NCBI GenBank assembly: GCA_035934995.1
Contig: DASYXI010000020.1
Coordinates: forward strand, 1 to 64,000
Length of the DNA stretch: 64,000 nt
Direction of reading: 5' to 3'
Source: REEB95 sp035934995
GTDB lineage: Bacteria; Pseudomonadota; Alphaproteobacteria; ATCC43930; CGMCC-115725
This document shows, in pieces, positions 53,993 to 62,480 of the stretch; position 1 is the first letter of the stretch, and every line of letters starts with the position of its first letter. Position numbers and translations under genes: made by a program. The notes beneath the pieces are model-generated. The model had not been told where the DNA came from, searched no databases, and worked only from the letters and a program-made list of their open reading frames with translations.

Positions 53993-54579
53993 CGGCCGAG
54001 CTCCCGCAAGCCGGCCTTAATCAAGGCGTCGAGCCGCGCCGAGCGGCCGAGCCGGCGCGCCGCCTCGGCCACCGCGCCGTAAGCGTCGCCGCGCCCGTAG
54101 CCGAGATTGACCAGCGCCGAAACCGCATCCGCCGTCGCGCCGTCCGCCGCGTCGGCGACGACCGCGACCGGCGCCAGCGCCGCGGCTTTGTCTTTCAGCT
54201 CGGTCAGGATGCGAGCCGCGAGTTTCGGTCCGACGCCGTCGGCGCGCGTGATCGACGCCTTATCCTGCGCGACGATCGCCGTCGCCAGCTCGGCGGGACC
54301 CAGCGTGCCAAGGATTGCCATGGCGATGCGGGCGCCGACGCCCTGCACCGACAGCAGCAGGCGGAACCAGGCGCGTTCAGCTTCGTCGAGGAAGCCGAAT
54401 AGGTGAATGTGATCCTCGCGCACATGGGTCTCGATGTGGAGCCGCAGCGGCTCGCCGCGCGCCGGCACGCGGCCGAGGCTGCGCGCGGAACAAAACACCT
54501 GATAGCCGACGCCGTTGACGTCGAGCACGAGGCTGTCGGTGCCGACATGGTCGAGCCGGCCGGCGAGCATCGCGATCAT
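53989..54579 (-). CDS. ruvA: Holliday junction helicase subunit RuvA
   Basis: Junction-binding tetramer that loads RuvB. It has 196 residues. MIAMLAGRLDHVGTDSLVLDVNGVGYQVF is the OB-fold domain I; helix-hairpin-helix motifs follow as LLLSVQGVGARIAMAIL and ITRADGVGPKLAARILTEL (about 75-130). The C-terminal UBA-like domain ALVNLGYGRGDAYGAV contacts RuvB. Coupled to ruvC and ruvB by four-base overlaps. Confidence 0.97.
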   Translation of the reverse strand: MIAMLAGRLDHVGTDSLVLDVNGVGYQVFCSARSLGRVPARGEPLRLHIETHVREDHIHLFGFLDEAERAWFRLLLSVQGVGARIAMAILGTLGPAELATAIVAQDKASITRADGVGPKLAARILTELKDKAAALAPVAVVADAADGATADAVSALVNLGYGRGDAYGAVAEAARRLGRSARLDALIKAGLRELGR

Positions 54580-55088
54580 CGCCGCACCTCGTTGGCGAGC
54601 GCGCGATCAGCCCAGGCGCGTGCGCTGCCCGCATGATGCGCGTGGCAGATGGCGACCGCCAATGCGTCGGCCGCATCGGCCGATGCCTTGGCGCCCGGCA
54701 GCAGCTTGCCCACCATCAAGGCGATCTGGCGCTTCTCGGCGTGGCCAAATCCGACCACCGACTTCTTGATGACGTTCGCGGGGTATTCGTGCACGGGCAA
54801 GCCGCGTTCGGCCGGGACGAGCAAAACGACGCCACGCGCCACGCCCAATTTCAAAGTCGACGCGGCATTGCGATTGACGAACGTCTCCTCGACGGCGGCC
54901 GCCTCCGGCGTGTAGCGATCGAGCACCGCGGTGAGACCGCGAAACAATTCAGCGAGCCGTTGCGCCAGCGTGCCGGCGTCGGCGACGACGACGACGCCGC
55001 ACGCGACATGATGCAAGCGGTTGCCCTCGATGTCGATGACGCCCCAGCCGGTGCGGCGCAGACCGGGATCGAGTCCGATGAGCCGCAT
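54576..55088 (-). CDS. ruvC: Crossover junction endodeoxyribonuclease RuvC
   Basis: Resolves Holliday junctions. It has 170 residues. The four acidic catalytic residues are recognisable: IGLDPGLRRTGWG (Asp7), AVEETFVNRNAAS (Glu about 66-67) and SADAADALAVAICH (two Asp near 140). First of the ruvCAB set, 30 bases after yebC. Confidence 0.97.
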   Translation of the reverse strand: MRLIGLDPGLRRTGWGVIDIEGNRLHHVACGVVVVADAGTLAQRLAELFRGLTAVLDRYTPEAAAVEETFVNRNAASTLKLGVARGVVLLVPAERGLPVHEYPANVIKKSVVGFGHAEKRQIALMVGKLLPGAKASADAADALAVAICHAHHAGSARAWADRALANEVRR

Positions 55089-55118
55089 GATCCGATCAGC
55101 GACCGCGGTCCGACGAAC

Positions 55119-55865
55119 TCACGCGCTCAACCGCGCCATGATGTCGTCGGACACTTCGAAATTGGCGAACACGTTCTGCACGTCGTCGCTGTCCTCCAAG
55201 GTCTCGAGCAGCTTGAACAACGCTTCGGCATCGTCGCGGCCGATCGGTGCATTGGTCTTCGGACGCCAGACTAGCCGCGCCGCACTGGGCGCGCCGAACT
55301 TGCGCTCGAGCCGGTCGCGCACGGCATGGAAATCGTCGGGCGCGCCGGTCACGACCCGATCCTCGCCCTGAATCTCGACGTCGTCGGCGCCGGCTTCGAC
55401 TGCGGCTTCGAACAGCGCGTCGAAATCGACCGTCGACGGAAACACCACTTGGCCGACGCGATCGAACAGGAAACTGACACTGTTGCTTTCGCCGAGATTG
55501 CCGCCGGCCTTGGCGAAGGCCGCGCGAACCTCGCTTGCAGTGCGATTGCGGTTATCGGTCAGCGCTTCGACAATCACCGCAACCCCGCCAGGGCCGTAGC
55601 CTTCGTAACGCACTTCCTCGTAATTCTCGGTGTCAGCGCCGCCGCTGCCGCGCTTGATCGCGCGATCGATCGTGTCGCGCGGCATGTTGGCCTCTTTGGC
55701 GGCGATGACCGCCGCGCGCAGCCGCGGATTGGTTTCGAGATCGGCCGAGCCGCCGCGGGCAGCCGTGGTCAGTTCGCGGATGATCTTGGTGAAGATCTTG
55801 GCGCGCTTTTTGTCCTGCGCGCCTTTGCGATGCATGATGTTCTTGAATTGGGAATGTCCGGCCAT
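55119..55865 (-). CDS. yebC: YebC/PmpR family transcriptional regulator / translation factor
   Basis: A 248-residue YebC family protein. MAGHSQFKNIMHRKGAQDKKRAKIF and the ARGGSADLETNPRLRAAVIAAKEANMPRDTI region are hallmark sequences, as is GYGPGGVAVIVEALTDNRNRT. ATG 55865 is used; the longer frame upstream is not conserved-looking. yebC-ruvCAB is a standard bacterial order. Recent work links the family to translation through polyproline; older literature to transcription. Confidence 0.96.
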   Translation of the reverse strand: MAGHSQFKNIMHRKGAQDKKRAKIFTKIIRELTTAARGGSADLETNPRLRAAVIAAKEANMPRDTIDRAIKRGSGGADTENYEEVRYEGYGPGGVAVIVEALTDNRNRTASEVRAAFAKAGGNLGESNSVSFLFDRVGQVVFPSTVDFDALFEAAVEAGADDVEIQGEDRVVTGAPDDFHAVRDRLERKFGAPSAARLVWRPKTNAPIGRDDAEALFKLLETLEDSDDVQNVFANFEVSDDIMARLSA

Positions 55866-55991
55866 CTGCCATTCCGGCGACATGCTGAGGTCGCCCGACC
55901 ATATCATATCGGTTGAAGCCACAACCATGTGGACCCGCGTCCCCCGCGGGCATTGAGCCGACGCAATATGGCAGGAATGCGGCGCGCCGCG

Positions 55992-56834
55992 CTATGACGG
56001 CGACAGCACGTGCGTTGTTTCCAACTCTTGCGGCCAAGCCGGTGTCAGCTTTCCGCCGATTCGCAGCGGAGCGATGCGCCGCGCCAGTCCGGTGGCGTCG
56101 TCGGTCTCGACGACCGCCGCACAGACCGTCGCCGCGCCGTCGGCGACCTGGAGCCGCTCGCCCGGCATCTTCTTGACGAAGCGCGCGATCGCACCGGCGC
56201 TTTGCATGCCGATCACCGAATCGTAGTCGCCGCACATGCCGACGTCGCTCATATAAGCGGTGCCTGCCGGCAGAATGCGATGATCGGCCGCCGGCACGTG
56301 GCTGTGTGTGCCCAAAACCGCCGAGACCCGGCCATCGCAGAAATAGCCCATGGCCGCCTTTTCCGACGTCGCCTCGCCGTGAAAATCGATCAGCGTCGCA
56401 TCGACCGCGCCGAGCGGATACTCATCGAGCAGCTTGCCGACGGCCGCGAACGGATCGTCGATCGCGTCCATGAACAGGCGGGCCATGGCGTTCGCCACCA
56501 GGACCTTACGTCCATCGCGCGTCGCGAATACGCCGTGGCCGCGGCCCGGAGTGCCGGCCGGAAAATTGATCGGCCGCAGCAGGCGCGGATCGTTCGCGAT
56601 ATAGGGAATGATCTCGCGGCGATCCCAGACGTGGTTGCCGGTCGTGATGACGTCGCAACCGGCGGCGTAAAGCTGCTCGCAGATATTCTCGGTGATGCCG
56701 AAGCCGTGCGCTGCGTTCTCGCCGTTGACGACGACGAGATCGAGTTCGAAGGCGCGCCGCAGGCGCGGCAATTCCGCCACGACAGCATCGCGTCCCGCGC
56801 GCCCAACCACGTCGCCACAAAGCAATAATCTCAT
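55992..56834 (-). CDS. TIGR00282 family metallophosphoesterase (YmdB-like)
   Basis: A 280-residue calcineurin-like phosphodiesterase of the YmdB/DR1281 group. Metal ligands: LLCGDVVGRAGRDAV (Asp8), VVNGENAAHGFGI (Asn/Glu about 37-39), ITTGNHVWDRREI (Asn-His about 66-67) and VLGTHSHVPAADHRI (His about 173-175). Relatives hydrolyse cyclic nucleotides. ATG 56834 is chosen; the 100-codon upstream extension is a shadow of 5-FCL. It follows 5-FCL by 10 bases. Confidence 0.92.
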   Translation of the reverse strand: MRLLLCGDVVGRAGRDAVVAELPRLRRAFELDLVVVNGENAAHGFGITENICEQLYAAGCDVITTGNHVWDRREIIPYIANDPRLLRPINFPAGTPGRGHGVFATRDGRKVLVANAMARLFMDAIDDPFAAVGKLLDEYPLGAVDATLIDFHGEATSEKAAMGYFCDGRVSAVLGTHSHVPAADHRILPAGTAYMSDVGMCGDYDSVIGMQSAGAIARFVKKMPGERLQVADGAATVCAAVVETDDATGLARRIAPLRIGGKLTPAWPQELETTHVLSPS

Positions 56835-56844
56835 ACCGACACTT

Positions 56845-57447
56845 TCAACGTTTGCGCTCGCGGAACCAGTGCACGCCGCGCTCGGTAATGACCGCATCGA
56901 GCGGCACGTCGGTGTCCTCGTGCGGCAGCTCGCGCTCCTGCTGCACGGCGAACGCCAAACCGATAGCGAGCAGCTTTTCGTTCTGCGCACGCAAGCCGGG
57001 GAGCGTGCGATCGTAATAGCCGGCGCCGGTGCCAAGGCGATGGCCTTTGCCGTCGAACGCCGCCAGGGGCACGAACAAAGCCGCCGGTACGACCTCGGTC
57101 GCCGACGGCAGCGGCGCGGGCAGACTCTGCGCATCGGGCGTCACCGGATCGCCCGGCGTCCAAGCACGAAAGATCAGCGGCGCATTCTTCGTCGTAACCA
57201 CCGGCATCGCCAAACGATAGCCGCTATTGCGCAGCGAGGTGAGTGCCGGCAGCGGATCGAGTTCGGAGCCGCGCTGGATGTAACCGGCGACGACGCATTG
57301 CGACGGCAGATAAAGCTCCGGCAAATAATTGCTCAACTGCGCCGCGACCTGCGCGCCGATGGCGCGATAGGCGACCGACCGGCGTTCGCGCGCCTGTGCG
57401 CGAAGGGTCGCTTTCAGCGCGGCGATATCGGCGATGCTTCGGTTCAT
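56845..57447 (-). CDS. 5-formyltetrahydrofolate cyclo-ligase
   Basis: Recycles 5-formyl-THF to methenyl-THF with ATP. It has 200 residues. KATLRAQARERR opens it; VVAGYIQRGSELDPLPAL, VPLAAFDGKGHRLGTGAGYYDRTL (ATP/Mg loop, about 130-152) and the C-terminal EDTDVPLDAVITERG are the family motifs. It is the fau/ygfA gene that typically lies beside 6S RNA, and that is the case here. Confidence 0.95.
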   Translation of the reverse strand: MNRSIADIAALKATLRAQARERRSVAYRAIGAQVAAQLSNYLPELYLPSQCVVAGYIQRGSELDPLPALTSLRNSGYRLAMPVVTTKNAPLIFRAWTPGDPVTPDAQSLPAPLPSATEVVPAALFVPLAAFDGKGHRLGTGAGYYDRTLPGLRAQNEKLLAIGLAFAVQQERELPHEDTDVPLDAVITERGVHWFRERKR

Positions 57448-57475
57448 GCGGCGGCAGGCGTGAAAATTAAGGTGA

Positions 57476-57635
57476 GGATGGAGCCGCGTCGGCCGTCGGC
57501 CTTGACGAACCCTCGTGGCCCGCTAACGCAGGTGGGAACCATTTGCCGGAACCAGGGCTCCGGTAGGGACAGTCCCCGAGGTGTCGATATCGGCCCCGGG
57601 GTTTCATGCGCCTAACGCACCGCGCAGCCCCATCC
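57476..57635 (-). ncRNA. ssrS: 6S RNA
   Basis: The 195-base gap between zapA and the 5-FCL gene, on the minus strand, is the classical ssrS position. The ends GGATGGGGC (57635-57627) and GCTCCATCC (57484-57476) form a terminal helix with one G:U pair, giving a 160-nt RNA, the usual 6S length. The interior has paired CG-rich arms around the bulge that mimics an open promoter. A TATAGC -10-like element lies just before the 5' end and TTAATTTT follows the 3' end. It should bind housekeeping RNA polymerase in stationary phase. Confidence 0.82.
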
Positions 57636-57642
57636 TCGTCCG

Positions 57643-57984
57643 CTATAATTGGGTCGCTTCGAGACGCGCTGCAACCGTTTCGATGCGCAACGCCAGCCGC
57701 TCGATGCCATCGGCCAGCGCCTCTTCGTCGACGGCGGCTGCCGCCGGGCCATTGGACGACGTGCGTGCGCGCCGAAGCGTCTCGCGTGCCTCGCTCAATT
57801 CGTCAGCCAGCAACAGAGCCGCCATCACCAGCAGCCGGGCTTCGCCGGCGTGCGGCGCATCCTTGGCGAAACCGACGACTTTGGCGTCGATGCTGCGGCC
57901 AAGTTGACGCACGCGGTCTTCCTCGCCGGGCTCGCAGGCGATGATGTAGGAGCGACCGTTGATGGCGACCGTCACCTGCGGCAT
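57643..57984 (-). CDS. zapA: Cell division protein ZapA
   Basis: A 113-residue FtsZ-associated protein. MPQVTVAINGRSYIIACEPGEEDRVRQLGRSIDAKV is the ZapA N-terminal domain, and the C-terminal half is a coiled coil (about 55-110), the usual layout. It overlaps the upstream small coiled-coil gene (TGATG) and precedes 6S RNA. Confidence 0.94.
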   Translation of the reverse strand: MPQVTVAINGRSYIIACEPGEEDRVRQLGRSIDAKVVGFAKDAPHAGEARLLVMAALLLADELSEARETLRRARTSSNGPAAAAVDEEALADGIERLALRIETVAARLEATQL

Positions 57985-58169
57985 CAGCCCTCCAACACCC
58001 GGTCAAGACGGCCTATCACCGCGTCGATCCGTGCCGCTACGTCAGCCGGGGGTCTGCCGGCAGACGATTCGGGGCGCGCCGCGGCCCGCCCGGAAACATT
58101 GGCAACCGCCGATTCGAGGCGAACCACCGCCTGTTCCAGCCGGCCGGCCGCCTGTTCGAGTCGCCCCAC
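57984..58169 (-). CDS. Small coiled-coil protein upstream of zapA (DUF4164-like)
   Basis: A 61-residue protein from GTG 58169 (preceded by GGGGGA; TTG 58184 is an alternative). It is built of LEQAAGRLEQAVVRLESAV heptads and a C-terminal VAARIDAVIGRLDRVLEG helix. The stop overlaps the zapA start. Small coiled-coil genes of this kind stand before zapA in many alphaproteobacteria; a ZapA partner role is inferred from position. Confidence 0.7.
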   Translation of the reverse strand: MGRLEQAAGRLEQAVVRLESAVANVSGRAAARPESSAGRPPADVAARIDAVIGRLDRVLEG

Positions 58170-58274
58170 GCGTCGGTCCCCCAAAGTGATGCCGCGACTC
58201 TAGGCGGTTTGTAAACGAAACGTCAACGCAGGCAGGCACTTCAGGTACTTAATGTGCAAGTCGGTAACGGAGCA

Positions 58275-58285
58275 TTAACCATTAA
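58275..58285. promoter_or_regulatory. CtrA-like motif TTAACCATTAA
   Basis: TTAACCAT is the well-known CtrA half-site of alphaproteobacteria, here extended to TTAACCATTAA, between the divergent zapA cluster and the Sel1/PodJ-like pseudogene. A GANTC (CcrM) site, GACTC, lies at 58196-58200. The rest of 58170-58333 has no gene. Confidence 0.4.
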
Positions 58286-58333
58286 ATTGTCTTATAGACG
58301 CAACTAATGGCGACGATTTAAGGAGCCAGGTCC

Positions 58334-59799
58334 GTGACGGCATCCGCTCTCTGGCAATTCGACCAGCTTTCCCCCGAGGCGCGCACTGCCGCCGACGGTG
58401 CGGCCCGGCATGCCGGCTTGCCGCTCTCCCAATGGCTCGGGCGTTTGATCGCCGAGACCGCCGCCGCTGAAGGCGTCACGTTGGGCGTCGCGCCGCGTGC
58501 CGTCGCGCCCCCGCAGCCGCACGCTGTTGTTCAGCCGCTGCCGATTCGTCGGGCGCACCGCCGTGCCGTCGGCGCCGGCATTCGTCGAACCGCCGCGGCC
58601 GATGGCGCCGATACATCCGACCCGCCGCCGGTGATACCCAATCCTGTCGGCAACTGCAACGAGTGGTGCCCGGCGGCGCTTGCCGAACCGATGACCCGCG
58701 TCAGCCTTGTCCCGAAGCGGCGCAGGCCACGCCAGCGCCGATCCACATTGTGCCGCGAGCGCCGGCACCGATGCCAAGCCCGGCCGCGCCGCCTGTCGGC
58801 GCAGTCTCGTTCGGCGGCATGATGCCTACCGCACCCAGCCTTCGAAACCCCGCGCCCGACCGCACCGCCGCTGGAGAATTTCTCCGCGCCCGAGCTTCGT
58901 CGCTCGAATGCACCCACGGTTCGAAGCGTCGCGCCGCCGTGTTCGCGACCGAAGTAGCGGACTGGCGTGCGCACGAAGAGCGGCCGGCACGCGCCGGTAC
59001 ACCGTGGCCGGTGTTCGGTGAGTATCTGGAGAGCGAACCCTACATGCCGTTCGAGACCGGCGCCGATTCGACACGCGTGAGCCGCTAGAACTGCGCAATC
59101 CGATCCGCGCGTGGCGTTCGCGCCGGCCGCTGCAGTCGGCCTCGCGCTCATCGTCCCCGTCGGTGCCACTGGCGCCGAGCGGTTCATGACCGGTCGCCTC
59201 CGCCATTTCGAATCCGCCGAAAACACCATTGCGTCGCCGCTGGCGAACGCGTTAACGACCAAGCCGACGTCGCATGAAACCGCGCTGTCGCCGGTTACGC
59301 CGCAAGCGGTGACGCCGAGCCCGTCGCCGAAGCACAGTACAACGTCGCCGTGATGTACAGCGAGGGCATGGGCGTTCAACGCGATCCGGCGCAAGCCGTG
59401 ACGTGGTACGAGAAAGCCGCCGAGCAAGGTAACGCCAATGCTGCCTTCAACCTCGGCGTCGCCTATTCGAACGGCGCCGGCGTGCAACAGAACATTCAGG
59501 AGGCGGCGCGTTGGTTCCGCCGCGCCGCTGCGGCCGGCGTCATCAACGCCCAGTTCAATCTCGGCCTGCTCTACGAGCGCGGCGAAGGCGTGCCGCAATC
59601 GTTGGTCGAAGCCTACGCGTGGTACGCCGCGGCGGCCGCGCGCGGCGACCAGGGCGCGGCGCAACGGCGCGATCACCTCGCCAGTGCGCTAAATCCGGGC
59701 GATCTCAAGAAAGCGCAGGCGCGCGCGGCGCAACTTCAGCAGACGATTCAGACCGGCACCGGTCCGGCGATGCAGAAGGCCAACGCGGCAACGCCCTGA
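58334..59799 (+). pseudogene. Frameshifted Sel1-repeat / PodJ-like polarity protein
   Basis: Pieces of one protein appear in changing frames. The N-terminus (frame from GTG 58334) has LSPEARTAADGAARHAGLPLSQWL, like PodJ-type proteins. A proline-rich linker continues in another frame (to 59088). LELRNPIRAWRSRRPLQSAS appears in the third frame near 59085-59145, followed by a membrane-like segment GLALIVPVGATGA in the second. Finally three Sel1 repeats occur in frame from about 59320: AEAQYNVAVMYSEGMGVQRD, then NAAFNLGVAYSNGAGVQQN and NAQFNLGLLYERGEGVPQS. At least three frame changes are needed, so it is a decayed gene unless the assembly is faulty. A 149-residue Sel1 remnant from 59350 could still be translated, but has no ribosome site. 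Confidence 0.75.
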
Positions 59800-59839
59800 T
59801 TGACCGACGCGAGGCTTCGCGCCGCGCCCAACCGTTCCG

Positions 59840-60691
59840 TTACGACAGCAGCCGTCCGCTCGCCACCCACCAGCCGGGTTTGGTGCGGCGGACGTGCGCG
59901 GCCGCGGACGCGGACGCACCCTTGTCGGCGAACAGCGCAAAGCAGGTCGCGCCGCTGCCGCTCATGCGGGTCATCAGCGCGCCATCGCACGCCATCAGCG
60001 CCGCGAGCACTTCGTCGATTTCCGGCACGATCGCACGCGCCGCGGCGCCAAGGTCGTTGCGGCGCTGCTGCAAGATCGCCGCGAGCTCGGCCGCGTTGCT
60101 CGGCGCATAGGCAAAACGTGCGGGCTGACCGAACGGACCCTGCCGCGATTTGTAGACATCCGGTGTCGGCAGTTCGCGCCGGGGATTGACGAGCACCACC
60201 CACGCTTCGGGCAGCGCCGGCGCCGGTGCGATCGTCTCGCCGATGCCGCCAATGAACGCCGCCTGCCCCACCAGACAGACCGGAACGTCGGCGCCAAGTT
60301 TCGCCGCCAGCGCCACAAGCCGTTCCGACGAAAGCTTCGCTTTCCATAACGCCGCCAGCGACATCAGGGTCGCCGCCGCGTCGCTCGAACCGCCGCCAAT
60401 GCCGGAAGCGATCGGCAGGTTCTTTTCCAGGACGACGAGCGCACCGGGCGGGCGGCCGAGCTCGCGCGCCAGCGCTTCGGCGGCACGCCAGACGAGGTTC
60501 TGCGTCGGATCGTGCGCCGATAGTTCGGCGGCGAACGGACCGGTGATGGCGACATTGAGACTGTGCGCCGGGCTGACGGTGATGTGGTCGCCGATATCGG
60601 CAAAGGCGACGAGACTGTCGAGCAGATGAAAGCCGTCGGCGCGGCGGCCGACGATGTGAAGATAAAGGTTGAGCTTGGCCGGCGCGAGCAA
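59840..60691 (-). CDS. ispE: 4-diphosphocytidyl-2-C-methyl-D-erythritol kinase
   Basis: MEP-pathway kinase. It has 283 residues in the chosen form. LAPAKLNLYLHIVGRRADGFH is the N-terminal signature, GHMP ATP loop NLPIASGIGGGSSDAAA (about 93-109), and the C-terminal MTRMSGSGATCFALF. The start is not an ATG: TTG 60691, two bases after the TPR gene stop, has a GAAGGTGG upstream; CTG 60697 is also possible. Coupled to the TPR gene. Confidence 0.92.
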   Translation of the reverse strand: MLAPAKLNLYLHIVGRRADGFHLLDSLVAFADIGDHITVSPAHSLNVAITGPFAAELSAHDPTQNLVWRAAEALARELGRPPGALVVLEKNLPIASGIGGGSSDAAATLMSLAALWKAKLSSERLVALAAKLGADVPVCLVGQAAFIGGIGETIAPAPALPEAWVVLVNPRRELPTPDVYKSRQGPFGQPARFAYAPSNAAELAAILQQRRNDLGAAARAIVPEIDEVLAALMACDGALMTRMSGSGATCFALFADKGASASAAAHVRRTKPGWWVASGRLLS

Positions 60692-60693
60692 GC

Positions 60694-62418
60694 TCAGCCG
60701 CCGTCCACCTTCGCCGGCGCGCCGAGCCCATGATCGAGCTTGGCCTGAATGGTCTTGGTCTCGTCCGGATCCGGTTTGAATTGGAGCGCGCGCTGCCATT
60801 GATAGCGCGCCTCGATTTCACGGCCAGACCGCCAGTACGCGTCGCCAAGGTGATCGTTGATCGTGGGGTCCTCGGGCACGAGCTCGATCGCGTGTTCGAG
60901 CGTCTCGGTCGCTTGCGTATAGTCGCCGAGCCGGAAATAAGCCCAGCCGAGACTGTCGACGATATAGCCGTCATTCGGCCGCAGCGCGACCGCGCGTTTG
61001 ATCATCTTGACCGCTTCCGGCACCTTCTCGCCCTTGTCGATCCAGGTATAGCCGAGATAGTTCAGCACCAGCGGCTGTTCCGGGCGCAGCTTCAACGCGT
61101 GTTCGAGATCGGTTTCGGCGCGCGGCCATTGGCCGCTGCGCTCGTACGAGACACCGCGGCTGTAGAAGAGCCGCCAATCGTCCGCCTGCGGCTTCGAAAT
61201 GCGCGCCAGCGCGCGATCGTAGGCGCCGATCGCGTCGGTAAAGCGGCTGTGCGATCGCAGGATGTCGCCGAGTTCGATCAGCGGCGCCGGGCGCGTCGGT
61301 TGTTCCGCTGCCAGCGTCTCGAGCAGCTTGAGCGCCTCGTCGGTGCGCGACAGCGTGTCGAGTGTCAATGCGATGCGCATCCGCGCCGTCCACCAATAGG
61401 GCGACGCCGCATCGACGCGGTGATAGAGCGCCAGCGCCTCTTCGGACTGGTCCTGTTGCGCGCGGATTTCGCCGGTAAGCAGGTAGGCCAGCGGATAATC
61501 GGATTTGAGATCGAGCGCCAGCCGCACGTAGATCAATGCGGCATCGAGCGTTTCGGCCTGATCGAGCAGGCTCGCGAGATCGAACAAGGCTTCGGCGGCG
61601 CCGTCGGCGGCCGTTGTAACGAGCGGTCGCGGAACCACGCCATGCGCCAAGCGATCGAGCCCGGTGGTACCGACGTCGGAATCGTCGATCGGCAGGATGC
61701 TTTCATAGACCGCGCGCGCGGCGATGCCGTCATGGTGGCGCTCGTAGAAATTGCCGGCGAGCTCGGCGACCCGCGCGGTCGGTGGTGTTTCTGTCGCCAC
61801 CACCTTCTTATAGAGCGCCGACGCCATCGCCGCCTGGCCGGTGAAATCGGCGACGAGCGCCTGGTGCAAAGGCTTGAGCGGGCCGAGGCCGCGCGTGTCG
61901 CCCATCGTCTCGAGATCGCGCAGCGCCTTCGCCCGATCGTGGCGCCCAACGTCCGCCCAGGCCGTCAGCAAGGGCAGCGCATAACGTTGCGCGCCTTGAT
62001 GCGGCGCCGTGGCAGCCTGGCTGATCGCCGCGGCATAGTTGCCGACTTTGATCGCCTGCTCGACAAGGACCAAGCCAGCCAATCCGCCGGCACCGTCGTG
62101 GGCCACGAGTTTTTTCGCCAGCGGCGCGGCCTCATTGATGTGGCCGGCCGACACGCGCAACGCAAAGGCGCGGCGCATCAAATTGTAATTGTCGGGATCG
62201 GCAGCCAACGCGGCGTCGATGAACGCCGTCGCGTCGCGATAATCGTGATCCTCCTGCGCGTGCAACGCCGCCAGGTAGCCGCCGAAGGCGCTTTCGGGCT
62301 TGAGCGACGGTGCGGCCATCGGACTGTCGGCGGCGTTGCCGACTCCGACGGCTAATCCCAGGATAAGGCCCGTCGCCGCAGCGCAGGCGAGGTTCAATCG
62401 CAACTTCATCAGCATCAT
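60694..62418 (-). CDS. Exported tetratricopeptide repeat protein
   Basis: A protein of about 574 residues with a signal peptide (MKLRLNLACAAATGLILGLAV..., cleavage near GNAA). The rest is a superhelix of TPRs. Clear repeats are ALALYHRVDAASPYWWTARMRIAL, AIGAYDRALARISKPQADDWRLFYSRGVSYERSGQWPRAETDLEHALKLRPEQPLVLNYLGYTWIDKGE and VDSLGWAYFRLGDYTQATETLEHAIELVPEDP. It is the usual TPR gene upstream of ispE in alphaproteobacteria. ATGs at 62418, 62415 and 62409 are alternative starts. A periplasmic scaffold role is inferred. Confidence 0.87.
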   Translation of the reverse strand: MMLMKLRLNLACAAATGLILGLAVGVGNAADSPMAAPSLKPESAFGGYLAALHAQEDHDYRDATAFIDAALAADPDNYNLMRRAFALRVSAGHINEAAPLAKKLVAHDGAGGLAGLVLVEQAIKVGNYAAAISQAATAPHQGAQRYALPLLTAWADVGRHDRAKALRDLETMGDTRGLGPLKPLHQALVADFTGQAAMASALYKKVVATETPPTARVAELAGNFYERHHDGIAARAVYESILPIDDSDVGTTGLDRLAHGVVPRPLVTTAADGAAEALFDLASLLDQAETLDAALIYVRLALDLKSDYPLAYLLTGEIRAQQDQSEEALALYHRVDAASPYWWTARMRIALTLDTLSRTDEALKLLETLAAEQPTRPAPLIELGDILRSHSRFTDAIGAYDRALARISKPQADDWRLFYSRGVSYERSGQWPRAETDLEHALKLRPEQPLVLNYLGYTWIDKGEKVPEAVKMIKRAVALRPNDGYIVDSLGWAYFRLGDYTQATETLEHAIELVPEDPTINDHLGDAYWRSGREIEARYQWQRALQFKPDPDETKTIQAKLDHGLGAPAKVDGG

Positions 62419-62480
62419 CCGACGGCTCGCGTGGTGGGCGGAGATTACACCGCCCGGCCGCTCTTGGGTCAGCCTATTCG

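Noticed and set aside
56835..57134. 100-codon N-terminal extension of the TIGR00282 phosphoesterase
   Set aside because: It overlaps the 5-formyl-THF cyclo-ligase gene and is Arg-rich. The metallophosphoesterase motif starts right after ATG 56834.
60730..62355. Plus-strand open frame of 541 codons opposite the TPR gene
   Set aside because: The minus strand encodes a signal peptide and regular TPRs; the plus-strand frame lacks motifs.
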